From the NCBI RefSeq assembly GCF_025642975.1, contig NZ_JANZKJ010000013.1, positions 1 through 64,000 on the forward strand: a stretch of 64,000 nt of DNA, written 5' to 3'. Source of the DNA: Pseudomonas sp. RIT-PI-S. Its GTDB lineage: Bacteria > Pseudomonadota > Gammaproteobacteria > Pseudomonadales > Pseudomonadaceae. Below are positions 8,931 through 17,630 of this stretch, piece by piece. Position 1 is the first letter of the stretch. Every line of letters begins with the position of its first letter. The notes under the pieces are model-generated. The model had not been told where the DNA came from. It saw only the letters and a list, made by a program, of their open reading frames with translations, and ran no database searches. The translations under genes and the position numbers were made by a program.

Positions 8931-9761
8931 TCAGAGCTTTTGCAGATCACGCTGCGCCAACTGAGCGGCCGCAGTGCCCGGGTATTGGCTGATGACCTGC
9001 TGCAGGATCGGTTTGACGCGGTCGGTATGGCCCAAGCGGCGCTCTACGTCGGCCAGCTTGTATAGCGAATCCGGCACTTTGGGGTGCTTGGGGTACAGCT
9101 GGCTCACCTTGGCGAATGCTTGGCCGGCACCCTGGAGGTCGCCTTTGGCCAGGTTCACTTCGCCCAGCCAATATTGGGCGTTGCCCGCGTACTGGCTGTT
9201 GGGATATTTGCGCAAGAAGGCGGAAAACGCCTGGCTCGCTTTGTCGAAGTCCTTCGCCTTGATCAGGTCGAAGGCCGCATCGTAGTAGAGCTTCTCTTTA
9301 GCAGGATCTGCCGGCTCGGTACCAGCAGCGCTTTGGTCGGCCGGAGCAGCCGGGGCCACGTCAGCGCCTGGAGCGCCGCCGACGGCGGGATTCGAAGGGT
9401 CGGCAGGGGCTGCCGGTTGTTGCACAGGGGTGCCGGTGCCGATGCGGCGATCCAGGTCCTGATAGCGATCCAGCGCTTCTTGCTTCATCCGCTGGATATC
9501 GTTTTGCTGGACTTCAACCTGACCGCGCAAGCGGGCGATATCTTCCTGCATTTGTTGCAACTGCATGAACAGCTCACCCTGCGCCGAGACGGGAGCCGAA
9601 GGGGCCCCTGTCCCGGCGTAGGCGCCGCTCGTGCCATAACCGGAGGGTGGATAGCTGGTGCCGTTGCCGGAACCACTTCCATCGACCACGGGAACCGCTG
9701 CCCACACCGAAACCGGGAGGGCAAGCGCCAAAACAGTTACAGCACGGCGGCACGTTCGCAT
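8931..9761 (-). CDS. cpoB: Cell division coordinator CpoB (YbgF)
   Basis: A 276-residue periplasmic protein. A signal peptide (residues 1-21, ending VWA) leads to a Gly/Ser-rich stretch, a coiled coil (about 63-105, FMQLQQMQEDIARLRGQVE) used for trimerisation, a Pro/Ala-rich linker, and a C-terminal TPR domain (about 155-276, with KAKDFDKASQAFSAFLRKYP and ANAQYWLGE-type repeats). In E. coli CpoB links the Tol machine to PBP1B during septation. It is the last gene of the tolQRAB-pal-cpoB operon, 6 bp after pal. Confidence 0.95.
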   Translation of the reverse strand: MRTCRRAVTVLALALPVSVWAAVPVVDGSGSGNGTSYPPSGYGTSGAYAGTGAPSAPVSAQGELFMQLQQMQEDIARLRGQVEVQQNDIQRMKQEALDRYQDLDRRIGTGTPVQQPAAPADPSNPAVGGAPGADVAPAAPADQSAAGTEPADPAKEKLYYDAAFDLIKAKDFDKASQAFSAFLRKYPNSQYAGNAQYWLGEVNLAKGDLQGAGQAFAKVSQLYPKHPKVPDSLYKLADVERRLGHTDRVKPILQQVISQYPGTAAAQLAQRDLQKL

Positions 9762-9767
9762 GACGAA

Positions 9768-10274
9768 TTACTTACGCAGTTCGACGCGACGGTTTTGAGC
9801 CCAGGACTGCTCGTCGTTGCCGGTGGCGACTGGACGCTCTTCGCCGTAGGAAACGATTTCCAGCTGAGCTGGGGAAACGCCCTGCAGAACCAGGTAGCGC
9901 TGAACGGCCTTGGCACGACGCTCACCCAGCGCCATGTTGTATTCGCGGGTACCGCGCTCGTCGGTGTTACCTTCCAGAACGACGCGAGCGCCGCTAGCTT
10001 TCAGGTCCTTGGCGTGGACGTCCAGGGCACGCATGGCTTCCGGCTTCAGGTCGGAGCTGTCGTACTCGAAGTAGAAGGTGGTGATAGCGCGCAGAGCAGC
10101 TTCGTCGCTCAGGCTGCCGTCGACGGCACCGGTGTTTGCGCCGTAGCCAGCGTTCGGGTCAACAGCAGCGCCGTTGCCTTCACCAGCGTTGTCGCCGCCC
10201 TTGGAGGAGCAACCTACAGCCACGGCCATGGCCAGAGCCAGCGCAGCGAATTTACCAAACTTCAGCATTTCCAT
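9768..10274 (-). CDS. pal: Peptidoglycan-associated lipoprotein Pal
   Basis: A 168-residue outer-membrane lipoprotein. The lipobox is AVGC with the acylated Cys near residue 22. A flexible Gly/Asn-rich linker follows, then an OmpA-like domain from about residue 60, with the peptidoglycan-binding segments YFEYDSSDLKPEA, LEGNTDERGTREYN and GERRAKAVQRYL. It binds peptidoglycan and TolB to keep the outer membrane attached and constricting at division. Confidence 0.98.
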   Translation of the reverse strand: MEMLKFGKFAALALAMAVAVGCSSKGGDNAGEGNGAAVDPNAGYGANTGAVDGSLSDEAALRAITTFYFEYDSSDLKPEAMRALDVHAKDLKASGARVVLEGNTDERGTREYNMALGERRAKAVQRYLVLQGVSPAQLEIVSYGEERPVATGNDEQSWAQNRRVELRK

Positions 10275-10326
10275 CGTGAAACTCCTAATGAACCCCAGTG
10301 TGTTAAGTGTAACGTTGTGCGCCGCG

Positions 10327-11625
10327 TCAGTTCAGGTAAGGGGACCAGGACGGTTCTCTGACTTCGCCTTGAGCGGTAGGAAGCGGGAGCCTCACGCGTC
10401 CGTTAAGAGACACGAGCATCAAGACTCCCCGGCCCTGCGAGCGGGTGGCGTAGATTACCATGGTGCCGTTGGGCGCAACAGTAGGCGACTCATCAAGACT
10501 TGAGTCCGTGAGGATCTTCACGTTACCGCGTTCAAGGTCTTGAGAAGCCACTTTGAAATTGGTGAAGCCATCCTGACGATGGATCATCACCAAAGTTTTT
10601 TCGTCGGCGGACAATTTAGGGTTGGCATTGTAGTTACCGACGAAAGTTACCCGTTCAGCGTTACCGCTGCCTACCGACGTTTTATAGATCTGCGGCTTGC
10701 CGCCACGGTCGGAGGTGAAATAGATAGTCGAACCATCTTTGCCCCAGAAAGGCTCGGTGTCGATCGCCGGGCTATTGGTCACGCGGGTCAAACCGCGGCT
10801 GCCGAGGTCCATGACATAGATTTCCGGGTTGCCGTCCTTGGACAGCACGAACGCCAGCCGATTACCGTCGGGAGAAAACGCCGGAGCGCCGTTGAGGCCT
10901 TCGAAGTTGGTCAGCTGTTCGCGACGGCCAGTATCTACATATTGAATGAAGATACGAGGACGTTTTTGTTCGAAGGACACATAGGCAATACGCTTACCGT
11001 CCGGCGCATAACGAGGCGACAGAATCGGCTCGCGGGACTGCAACAGGGTTACTGCGCGAGCACCGTCATAGTCGGAACGCTGCAAGGTATAACGCACGTT
11101 GTTGCCACCGAAACGCTCGGCGGTCACATAGAGCATGCGAGTGGAAAATGCGCCCTTGATGCCGGTGAGTTTTTCGAATGATTGATCCGCGATGAAGTGC
11201 GCCATGTCGCGCAGTTGATCTACGCCGCCACTCACACTACCGGTGCTCACCTGTTGCTCGGTCGCCACGTTGAACAGGGTGTATTGCACCTGCAGGCGTC
11301 CACCGGCGGGCACAATACTACCTACCATCAGGTATTGCGCGCCCAGCGCTTTCCAATCCCGGAAGATCACTTCGCTTGGCTGCGAGGGCAGGCTGATCAT
11401 GTTCTGCCGGGGAATCGGCGCGTAGTAGCCGGAGTTACGCAGGTCGTCGCCGATAATCTGGGCCATGTCATCGGGCAGCGTGCCGCCCTGATAGCCGAAC
11501 GGCACCACGGCGATAGGCGTTGCGCGGTCCGAACCGCTGGTGACCAGAATGTTTTTTTCATCAGCGCTGGCGAACCCCGCCGCGCAGCAGAGCACGACAA
11601 GCAGTCCTCGAAGAAGGTTAATCAC
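10327..11625 (-). CDS. tolB: Tol-Pal system protein TolB
   Basis: A 432-residue periplasmic protein. The signal peptide is about residues 1-21 (ending ASA). An N-terminal alpha/beta domain (about 25-160) and a six-bladed beta-propeller with repeated SPDGNRLAFV, APDGKRIAYVS and GKDGSTIYFTSD motifs follow, as is standard for TolB. It binds Pal and the TolA C-terminus. Its start overlaps the tolA stop by 4 bp, which supports coupled translation. Confidence 0.98.
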   Translation of the reverse strand: MINLLRGLLVVLCCAAGFASADEKNILVTSGSDRATPIAVVPFGYQGGTLPDDMAQIIGDDLRNSGYYAPIPRQNMISLPSQPSEVIFRDWKALGAQYLMVGSIVPAGGRLQVQYTLFNVATEQQVSTGSVSGGVDQLRDMAHFIADQSFEKLTGIKGAFSTRMLYVTAERFGGNNVRYTLQRSDYDGARAVTLLQSREPILSPRYAPDGKRIAYVSFEQKRPRIFIQYVDTGRREQLTNFEGLNGAPAFSPDGNRLAFVLSKDGNPEIYVMDLGSRGLTRVTNSPAIDTEPFWGKDGSTIYFTSDRGGKPQIYKTSVGSGNAERVTFVGNYNANPKLSADEKTLVMIHRQDGFTNFKVASQDLERGNVKILTDSSLDESPTVAPNGTMVIYATRSQGRGVLMLVSLNGRVRLPLPTAQGEVREPSWSPYLN

Positions 11626-12725
11626 AACGCAAGATCCTCAGGTGTGAATGTCATTTTGAAGGAACGGTATGGGTTGAAGTCGGCTGGCTTGAGACCCTGC
11701 ATCTCGGTCAGGCGGCCAATGTTCTTTACCGCCGCCACTGCGGAGCTGTCGAACGGCGCGTCACCGCTGGACTTGGCCACACTGACGTTGGTAACGGTGC
11801 CATCGGGCAACATGTTGATCTGCAGCACAACCGTCATGCCCTTGCGCGCGCTCGGCGGGCGGGCCCAGCCTTCAGCGGCGCGTGAGCGGATCAGGTCATC
11901 GAAGTTGCCGGCAACCTCATCCCCTTGTTCGTCAGCCAGTGCCTGTTGCCGCTGCGGGGTATCGGACAGCAGGTCTGCCAACGCTTGGGCCTTTTTATCT
12001 TCAGCGGCCTTGCGTGCTGCATCCTGCGCCTTCTTCTTCGCAGCGTCGGTGGCGGCTTTCTTCTTCGCCTCCTCCGCGGCCTTGGCCTTGGCTTCATCGG
12101 CAGCCTTGGCCTTGGCATCGTCAGCGGCTTTTTTCTTCGCCTCTTCAGCTGCCTTCGCAGCATCGGCGGCGGCTTTTTTCTTGGCCTCATCGGCCGCCTG
12201 CTTCTTGGCCTCTTCCTCGGCTTCTTTCTTGGCCTCGTCTTCAGCGCGCTTCTTGGCGATTTCGGCCTGCTCGGCTTTCTTGGCCTCGGCTGCCTTCGCG
12301 GCGTCCGCGGCTTTCGCAGCTTCCGCAGCCTTGGCGGCTTCTGCGGCCTTGGCGGCAGCGTCAGCTTTCTTCGCGTCATCGGCCTTCTGAGCGGCTTCGG
12401 CTTTTTGAGCAGCCTCGGCTTTCTTTTGTTCCGCCGCCTTTATTTCCTCCTGCTCGACCTTTTTCGTTTCCATCTGCTCAACTTCAGTCTGGCGCGCAGC
12501 GGATTTCTTCGCCTCGCCTGCAAGCTTCTGGTTGGTCTGGGTCGTTGCCTGGCTCTTGGACTTGAGCTGGTACAGGGTTGCCTGAACGATAGGCTTGGCG
12601 GGCGGCAACTCTGGCGTCATGGCGAAACTGACGAAAAGCATGCCGAAAATCAGGACGTGCAGCGCTATGGCCCACACTGAGGGCCAGAAGTAGTTTTCCG
12701 AGGCGGAGTGCTCTCGCTGTCGCAT
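11622..12725 (-). CDS. tolA: Energy-transducing protein TolA
   Basis: A 367-residue inner-membrane protein. It has a short cytosolic N-terminus, one membrane helix (about 13-35), and a long Ala/Lys/Glu-rich helical domain (about 60-245, dense AAKKKAEEEA-type repeats) that spans the periplasm. The globular C-terminal domain (about 265-367, with ADEQGDEVAGNF and PPSARKGMTVVLQINMLPDG) contacts TolB/Pal and is the usual entry point for phages and colicins. It is powered by TolQR. The Ala/Lys repeats explain the long spurious reading frames on the opposite strand. Confidence 0.97.
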   Translation of the reverse strand: MRQREHSASENYFWPSVWAIALHVLIFGMLFVSFAMTPELPPAKPIVQATLYQLKSKSQATTQTNQKLAGEAKKSAARQTEVEQMETKKVEQEEIKAAEQKKAEAAQKAEAAQKADDAKKADAAAKAAEAAKAAEAAKAADAAKAAEAKKAEQAEIAKKRAEDEAKKEAEEEAKKQAADEAKKKAAADAAKAAEEAKKKAADDAKAKAADEAKAKAAEEAKKKAATDAAKKKAQDAARKAAEDKKAQALADLLSDTPQRQQALADEQGDEVAGNFDDLIRSRAAEGWARPPSARKGMTVVLQINMLPDGTVTNVSVAKSSGDAPFDSSAVAAVKNIGRLTEMQGLKPADFNPYRSFKMTFTPEDLAL

Positions 12726-13177
12726 CAGGGGGCCTCGGTGATCAGGCCGACATTGCCCACGCCAGCTTTCTGCAAGCCGCCCATCGCGCCCATCACGGCG
12801 CCATAGTCGACGGCCTTGTCGCCGCGGATGAATACCTGGGTCTTTTTGCCATTGGCGTTGCCCTGGTTGATGATCGCGGTCACTGCCTGGGTCATCTGCG
12901 GCAGGCTCTGGGCGCGATCCATCTGCTTGTCGGTATCGACCTCGCTGCCAAGGTTCCAGTAGTAGGTTTTGTCTGCCTTGATGGAAATGGTCAATACCTG
13001 GGTGTTGTTGTCTTGCGGCAAGGCTTCGCTGGACACCTTGGGCAAGTCCACTTTCACACCCTGGTTGAGCATGGGTGCGGTGACCATGAAGATGACCAGC
13101 AGTACCAACATCACGTCGATGTAGGGCACCACGTTCATCTCGGCCACCGGCTTGCGTTTTTGCCGAACTCGAGCCAT
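12725..13177 (-). CDS. tolR: Tol-Pal system protein TolR
   Basis: A 150-residue inner-membrane protein with one membrane helix (about residues 17-37), which contains the conserved proton-channel Asp in YIDVMLVLLVIFMV, and a periplasmic domain. It forms the proton-driven motor with TolQ. The ATG at 13175-13177 gives the normal MARVRQKRKPVAEMNVVPYID start; an upstream in-frame codon runs into tolQ. The stop overlaps the tolA start by one base. Confidence 0.97.
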   Translation of the reverse strand: MARVRQKRKPVAEMNVVPYIDVMLVLLVIFMVTAPMLNQGVKVDLPKVSSEALPQDNNTQVLTISIKADKTYYWNLGSEVDTDKQMDRAQSLPQMTQAVTAIINQGNANGKKTQVFIRGDKAVDYGAVMGAMGGLQKAGVGNVGLITEAP

Positions 13178-13190
13178 TGGAAGTACCTGC

Positions 13191-13886
13191 TTACTCTTCG
13201 CTGGTGTGCACTTTGCGGTGCAGGATCGCCTGGAACTCATCGGCGAAGGTGTAGTAACGGCTGATCAGGGTTTCGCTACGGGCCGCGAACCGGTTGTAGG
13301 CGATCACCGCGGGAATGGCCGCGAACAGGCCGATGGCGGTGGCCACCAGCGCCTCGGCGATACCCGGCGCAACAGTGGCCAGCGTCGCCTGCTGAACGGC
13401 AGCCAGGCCACGGAAGGAGTTCATGATCCCCCATACGGTACCGAACAGGCCGATATAAGGGCTGGTGGAACCCACGGTGGCCAGGAACGGCAGCGTTTGC
13501 TCGAGCTTCTCTTCCTCACGGGAGATGGCTACGCGCATGGCACGGCCCACGCCTTCCATGACCGCATCGGGATCGACCCCTGGCTGTTGACGCAAGCGGG
13601 AGAATTCCTTGAAGCCTGCGCGGAACACCTGCTCCACCCCCGAATCCGGGTCAGGATTGCTGCCAGCCTGTCGATACAGTTTGGACAGGTCGATGCCCGA
13701 CCAGAAGCGCTCTTCGAACGTATCCAGCGCACGACGCCCTGCTCGGATCAGGTTGCTGCGTTGAAAGATGATGACCCACGAGGTGACCGATGCGGCCACC
13801 AGGATCAGCATTACCAGTTGCACCACGATACTGGCGTTACTGACCAGGCTCCACATGGAGGTATGGTCGACGGCGTTAGCTTCCAC
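13191..13886 (-). CDS. tolQ: Tol-Pal system protein TolQ
   Basis: A 231-residue ExbB/MotA-like stator subunit with three membrane helices (about 16-38, 134-155 and 168-190; STSPYIGLFGTVWGIMNSF is the family signature). The start is a GTG at 13884-13886, giving the usual VDHTSMWSLVSNASIVVQ start. Earlier in-frame ATGs lie inside ybgC and would add about 60 residues unlike any TolQ. The start overlaps the ybgC 3' end by 11 bp, so translation is probably coupled. Confidence 0.96.
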   Translation of the reverse strand: MEANAVDHTSMWSLVSNASIVVQLVMLILVAASVTSWVIIFQRSNLIRAGRRALDTFEERFWSGIDLSKLYRQAGSNPDPDSGVEQVFRAGFKEFSRLRQQPGVDPDAVMEGVGRAMRVAISREEEKLEQTLPFLATVGSTSPYIGLFGTVWGIMNSFRGLAAVQQATLATVAPGIAEALVATAIGLFAAIPAVIAYNRFAARSETLISRYYTFADEFQAILHRKVHTSEE

Positions 13887-14343
13887 GCTGGTTCTCCTGC
13901 TCTTGAGTTGTACCCGGGCCATCATCGGCGGCGAAGGCCGCATGCATGGCGGGTGGAATGGCTCGGGGTTTGAAATTGTCGGCACGCACGCAGGCCACCA
14001 GAAACTGGCCTTCACATAGCAGCCGTTGATCCGAAGCGCGCCGTACCTGCTGCACGAAGCGCAGGCTGGCACGGTTGAGCTCGCCTACCTCGGCGCTCAC
14101 CAGCAGTTCGTCGTCCAGCCGCGCCGGCACGTGGTAACGCGCCTCGCTGGAATGCACGACAAATAGCAGATTCTCCGCGGCAAGCACTGACTGCACGTAG
14201 CCCAGTTCGCGCAGACGCTCGGTGCGTGCCCGCTCCATGAACTTGAGGTAGTTGACGTAATAAACGATGCCGCCGGCATCGGTGTCCTCGTAGTACACGC
14301 GACAACGATGAACGAACGGCGCTAGCCCGTTTTGCGCGCGCAT
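13876..14343 (-). CDS. ybgC: Tol-Pal-associated acyl-CoA thioesterase YbgC
   Basis: A 155-residue hotdog-fold thioesterase. The catalytic signature YYEDTDAGGIVYYVNYLKF with its key Asp is near residue 20, followed by ERARTERLRELG. Family members hydrolyse short-chain acyl-CoAs or bind acyl carrier protein. It is first in the tol-pal operon. The C-terminal tail beyond about residue 135 is poorly conserved and overlaps tolQ. Confidence 0.95.
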   Translation of the reverse strand: MRAQNGLAPFVHRCRVYYEDTDAGGIVYYVNYLKFMERARTERLRELGYVQSVLAAENLLFVVHSSEARYHVPARLDDELLVSAEVGELNRASLRFVQQVRRASDQRLLCEGQFLVACVRADNFKPRAIPPAMHAAFAADDGPGTTQEQENQRGS

Positions 14344-14483
14344 ACTCTAGTGCGAACTCCCTGGGTTGCCAATCCGGCCAGACAATTGTTTTTTCAATGA
14401 CTTGGAGGCCCTTGGCGAGGTAACCGTCACATCAGGGCGTAGGACCACCGAATTGGCCATTCGATCACCCGGGTTTCGGGTCT

Positions 14484-15536
14484 TCATACCGATTCTTCCG
14501 GAGAGCCCGCTTCGGGGAAAGCGGCGTCTGGGCGCTCGGCGCGGTTCAGGCCAAAGTGCAGATACGCGTGCCGCGTAACCACCCTCCCCCGTGGGGTGCG
14601 CATGATATAGCCCTGCTGGATCAGGTAGGGCTCTAGCACATCCTCGATGGTGTGGCGTTCTTCGCTGATAGCAGCGGCCAGGTTATCCACACCCACCGGC
14701 CCGCCATCGAACTTCTCGATCATGGTCAGCAGCAAGCGGCGGTCCTGGTGATCAAAGCCGCGCTCGTCCACGTCCAAAAGATTCAAAGCAAGGTCGGCGA
14801 CTGCCTTGGTAATGTCACCTTTGCCGCGAACCTGCGCGTAGTCCCGCACGCGCCGCAGCAGACGGTTCGCAATGCGTGGGGTGCCGCGGGCACGGCGGGC
14901 GATTTCGTAAGCACCTTCGGGGTCGATGGCCAGGCCTAGAATTCGCCCCGAACGGGCAACGATGGTGGCCAGGTCCGCATCGCTGTAGAACTCCAGCCGC
15001 TGCACGATACCGAAGCGGTCGCGCAGCGGGTTGGTGAGCATGCCTGCGCGGGTAGTGGCGCCGACCAAGGTAAAGGGCGGCAGGTCGAGCTTGATCGACC
15101 GTGCTGCCGGCCCTTCGCCAATCATGATGTCCAACTGGAAGTCTTCCATCGCGGGATAAAGCACTTCCTCGACGATGGGCGACAGCCGATGGATTTCATC
15201 GATGAACAGCACATCGTGGGGCTCCAGGTTTGTCAGCATGGCTGCCAGGTCCCCTGGGCGCTCCAGTACCGGGCCCGACGTGCTTTTGATCGATACGCCC
15301 ATTTCCTGGGCGATGATATTAGCCAGGGTGGTCTTGCCCAAGCCCGGCGGGCCGAAGATAAGGGTGTGATCCAGGGACTCGGCGCGCCCGCGGGCGGCCT
15401 GGATAAACAGCTCCATCTGCTCGCGGACCACCGGCTGGCCGATGTACTCGGCGAGTTGCAGCGGGCGGATGGCGCGGTCCTGTTGTTCTTCGCGGTCTCG
15501 CCCGGCGGCGGAGATCAGGCGGTCGGCTTCAATCAC
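14484..15536 (-). CDS. ruvB: Holliday junction branch migration helicase RuvB
   Basis: A 350-residue AAA+ ATPase. The Walker A GPPGLGKTTLANII and Walker B VLFIDEIHRL motifs are intact, the sensor segment GATTRAGML is present, and the C-terminal winged-helix domain carries TPRGRVVT. It drives branch migration with RuvA at Holliday junctions. It lies 1 bp after ruvA. No clear LexA box was seen upstream. Confidence 0.98.
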   Translation of the reverse strand: MIEADRLISAAGRDREEQQDRAIRPLQLAEYIGQPVVREQMELFIQAARGRAESLDHTLIFGPPGLGKTTLANIIAQEMGVSIKSTSGPVLERPGDLAAMLTNLEPHDVLFIDEIHRLSPIVEEVLYPAMEDFQLDIMIGEGPAARSIKLDLPPFTLVGATTRAGMLTNPLRDRFGIVQRLEFYSDADLATIVARSGRILGLAIDPEGAYEIARRARGTPRIANRLLRRVRDYAQVRGKGDITKAVADLALNLLDVDERGFDHQDRRLLLTMIEKFDGGPVGVDNLAAAISEERHTIEDVLEPYLIQQGYIMRTPRGRVVTRHAYLHFGLNRAERPDAAFPEAGSPEESV

Positions 15537-15537
15537 G

Positions 15538-16149
15538 TCAGATCATCCCTTTGAGGGCGCGGCGGATCAGGTCTTCGCTGGACAGGCCTTTTTCGTTAAC
15601 CGCGGCGACGGCCTTGCTTGCCTCCTGTGGCTTATAGCCCAGGGAGATGAGTGCGCTCACCGCATCTGTCTCCGCCGTGGCGACCGGCCCTCGGGGCGTG
15701 CCTCCATCATCGGGCACCAACTCGAACATCGCCGGCACCGTCTGCCAGGCCTTGAAGCGATCCTTGAGCTCGACCAGCAGGCGCTCGGCGGTCTTCTTGC
15801 CCACCCCCGGCACCTTGACCAGCGCGCTGGTGTCCTGGGCCTGGACACAGCGAACCAGCTCGTCTACCTCCAGGCTGGACATCAATGCCAGTGCAAGTTT
15901 GGGACCTACGCCGTTGAGGCGGATCAGCTCGCGGAACAGCTCGCGCTCGCGCCGTTCGTAAAAACCATAGAGCAATTGAGCATCTTCACGCACCACCAGG
16001 TGCGTGTGCAGCGTCAAGGGCTGGCCCACCGATGGCAGCCGATAAAGCGTGGTCATCGGCACCTCCAGCTCGTAGCCGAGGCCGTTCACGTCGAGAATAA
16101 GGTGCGGCGGTTGTTTCTCCGCCAGGGTGCCGCGCAAGCGTCCGATCAC
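15538..16149 (-). CDS. ruvA: Holliday junction branch migration protein RuvA
   Basis: A 203-residue DNA-binding protein. An N-terminal OB fold (IGRLRGTLAEKQPP, then GYELEVP) is followed by paired helix-hairpin-helix motifs (RLNGVGPKLALALMS and VPGVGKKTAERLLVEL) and a C-terminal domain that contacts RuvB. The start is a GTG at 16147-16149, matching the universal IGRLRG N-terminus. The upstream in-frame ATG adds 16 residues without family support. Confidence 0.97.
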   Translation of the reverse strand: MIGRLRGTLAEKQPPHLILDVNGLGYELEVPMTTLYRLPSVGQPLTLHTHLVVREDAQLLYGFYERRERELFRELIRLNGVGPKLALALMSSLEVDELVRCVQAQDTSALVKVPGVGKKTAERLLVELKDRFKAWQTVPAMFELVPDDGGTPRGPVATAETDAVSALISLGYKPQEASKAVAAVNEKGLSSEDLIRRALKGMI

Positions 16150-16261
16150 GTTGAAGTCCTGAAATGCCGGGGCCTGCTGGCCACCGGGGCTGTTCACGAG
16201 CCAGTGCGCATGATCGCAGCACGAGGGGCATCGGCAAATGAAAAAGTTTTAGGTAATGCTG

Positions 16262-16792
16262 CTATAGACGCAGCCGGCCGCCGCGACTTCGGGCCGCGCT
16301 CAGCCCATGCGGCACCAGGCTGGAACGGGTATGGGCATGACACAGCGCGATCGCCAGGGCGTCCGAGGCGTCGATCTGGGGCTTGCTGGTGAGTTTGAGC
16401 AAGTGCATGACCATCAACTGCACTTGCTCTTTGCTGGCGCCACCGGTGCCGGTGATCGCCTGCTTGACCTGGGTGGCGGAGTATTCGGCGATCTCCAGCC
16501 CTTCCTCTGCCGCCGCGACGATCGCAGCGCCCCGCGCCTGGCCAAGCTTGAGGGCGGAGTCCGCATTGCGCGCCATGAACACCCGCTCGATGCCCATGGT
16601 GATCGGCCCGTGAGCGCAGATCACCTCGCGCACGCTGCGATACACCACCTGCAAGCGCTCGTGAAGTTCACCGCTGCCGGTACGGATGCAACCAGAGGCA
16701 ACGTATTCGCAGCCCCGACCCAGCCCCCGATCAAGCACCACGCCGTAGCCGGTGATACGCGAGCCGGGGTCGATACCCAGGATGAGGCTCAA
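16262..16792 (-). CDS. ruvC: Holliday junction resolvase RuvC
   Basis: A 176-residue endonuclease with an RNase H fold. Acidic catalytic residues are visible: Asp in LILGIDPGSRITGYGV near the N-terminus, Glu in MGIERVFMARN, and the C-terminal ASDALAIALCHAH. The ATG overlaps the yebC stop by 4 bp. It cleaves junctions processed by RuvAB, whose genes follow directly. Confidence 0.98.
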   Translation of the reverse strand: MSLILGIDPGSRITGYGVVLDRGLGRGCEYVASGCIRTGSGELHERLQVVYRSVREVICAHGPITMGIERVFMARNADSALKLGQARGAAIVAAAEEGLEIAEYSATQVKQAITGTGGASKEQVQLMVMHLLKLTSKPQIDASDALAIALCHAHTRSSLVPHGLSAARSRGGRLRL

Positions 16793-17535
16793 CCGAGCTG
16801 TTCCATGATGTCGTCGGCGATCGCGGCATTGGAGTAGACGTTCTGCACGTCGTCCAGGTCTTCGAGCATGTCGATGAGCTTGAGCACTTTCTCCGCGCCG
16901 TCTCGATCCAGCTCCGCCTGAGTACTCGGCGCCATGATGATCTCCGCATCCGCCGCCTTGAAACCCTGGGCTTCCAGAGCAATGCGCACACCATAGAAGC
17001 TGGCGAACGAGGTGAACACATCGACCGAGCCATCCTCATGGCTGACCACGTCATCCGCGTCGGCCTCCATCGCAGCTTCCATCAGAGCGTCCTCATCCAC
17101 GCCCGGAGCGAAGCTGAGCTGGCCCTTGCGCTCGAAGAGGTAAGCCACCGAACCGTCGGTACCCAGGTTGCCGCCGCATTTGCTGAACGCGTGCCGAACA
17201 GCCGCAGCGGTGCGGTTGCGGTTGTCGCTCATGGCTTCGACCATGACCGCGACTCCACCCGGGCCATAGCCCTCGTAACTGAGCTCCTCGACGTTCTCGC
17301 CTTCGGTCGAGCCAGCGCCACGGGCAATGGCGCGGTCGATGATATCCCGGCTCATGTTGGCGCCGAGTGCCTTGTCCAGCGCCAGACGCAGGCGCGGGTT
17401 GGCGTTCGGGTCGCCTCCACCTTGCTTGGCCGCGACCGTCAGTTCACGAATCCACTTGGTGAAGATCTTGCCTCTCTTGGCATCCTGGCGTTCTTTGCGG
17501 TGCTTGATATTCGCCCACTTGGAATGACCGGCCAT
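16789..17535 (-). CDS. yebC: YebC/PmpR-family transcriptional regulator
   Basis: A 248-residue protein of the YebC/TACO1 family (AGHSKWANIKHRKERQDAKRGK at the N-terminus, then YEGYGPGGVAVMVE). The P. aeruginosa homologue at the same genomic position is PmpR, described as a regulator of quorum sensing; other members help translation of polyproline stretches. The ATG at 17533-17535 was chosen over one 27 bp upstream because MAGHSKW is invariant in the family. It forms a unit with ruvCAB. Confidence 0.96.
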   Translation of the reverse strand: MAGHSKWANIKHRKERQDAKRGKIFTKWIRELTVAAKQGGGDPNANPRLRLALDKALGANMSRDIIDRAIARGAGSTEGENVEELSYEGYGPGGVAVMVEAMSDNRNRTAAAVRHAFSKCGGNLGTDGSVAYLFERKGQLSFAPGVDEDALMEAAMEADADDVVSHEDGSVDVFTSFASFYGVRIALEAQGFKAADAEIIMAPSTQAELDRDGAEKVLKLIDMLEDLDDVQNVYSNAAIADDIMEQLG

Positions 17536-17566
17536 ACAGACTCCGAAACATTTACATGACAAACGG

Positions 17567-17592
17567 CCCCCGCGCGCGAAACGCGGCGGGGG
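17567..17592 (-). terminator. GC-rich hairpin between aspS and yebC
   Basis: The arms CCCCCGC (17567-17573) and GCGGGGG (17586-17592) form a strong stem just upstream of yebC, followed on the minus strand only by a weak T-run. It may attenuate read-through from aspS rather than fully terminate. Confidence 0.5.
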
Positions 17593-17630
17593 CGCTGGGG
17601 TTTTGCCGGGAGCGCTGTCGCGCGCCCGTT

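Noticed and set aside
9084..10361. Plus-strand frame of 425 codons opposite cpoB and pal
   Set aside because: It spans two real genes and their gap; no motif or start signal.
11182..12390. Long plus-strand reading frame (402 codons) opposite tolB and tolA
   Set aside because: It is the shadow of the Ala/Lys-rich tolA repeats and of tolB; the translation is low complexity (runs of Ala, Ser, Phe) and has no ribosome site or family motif.
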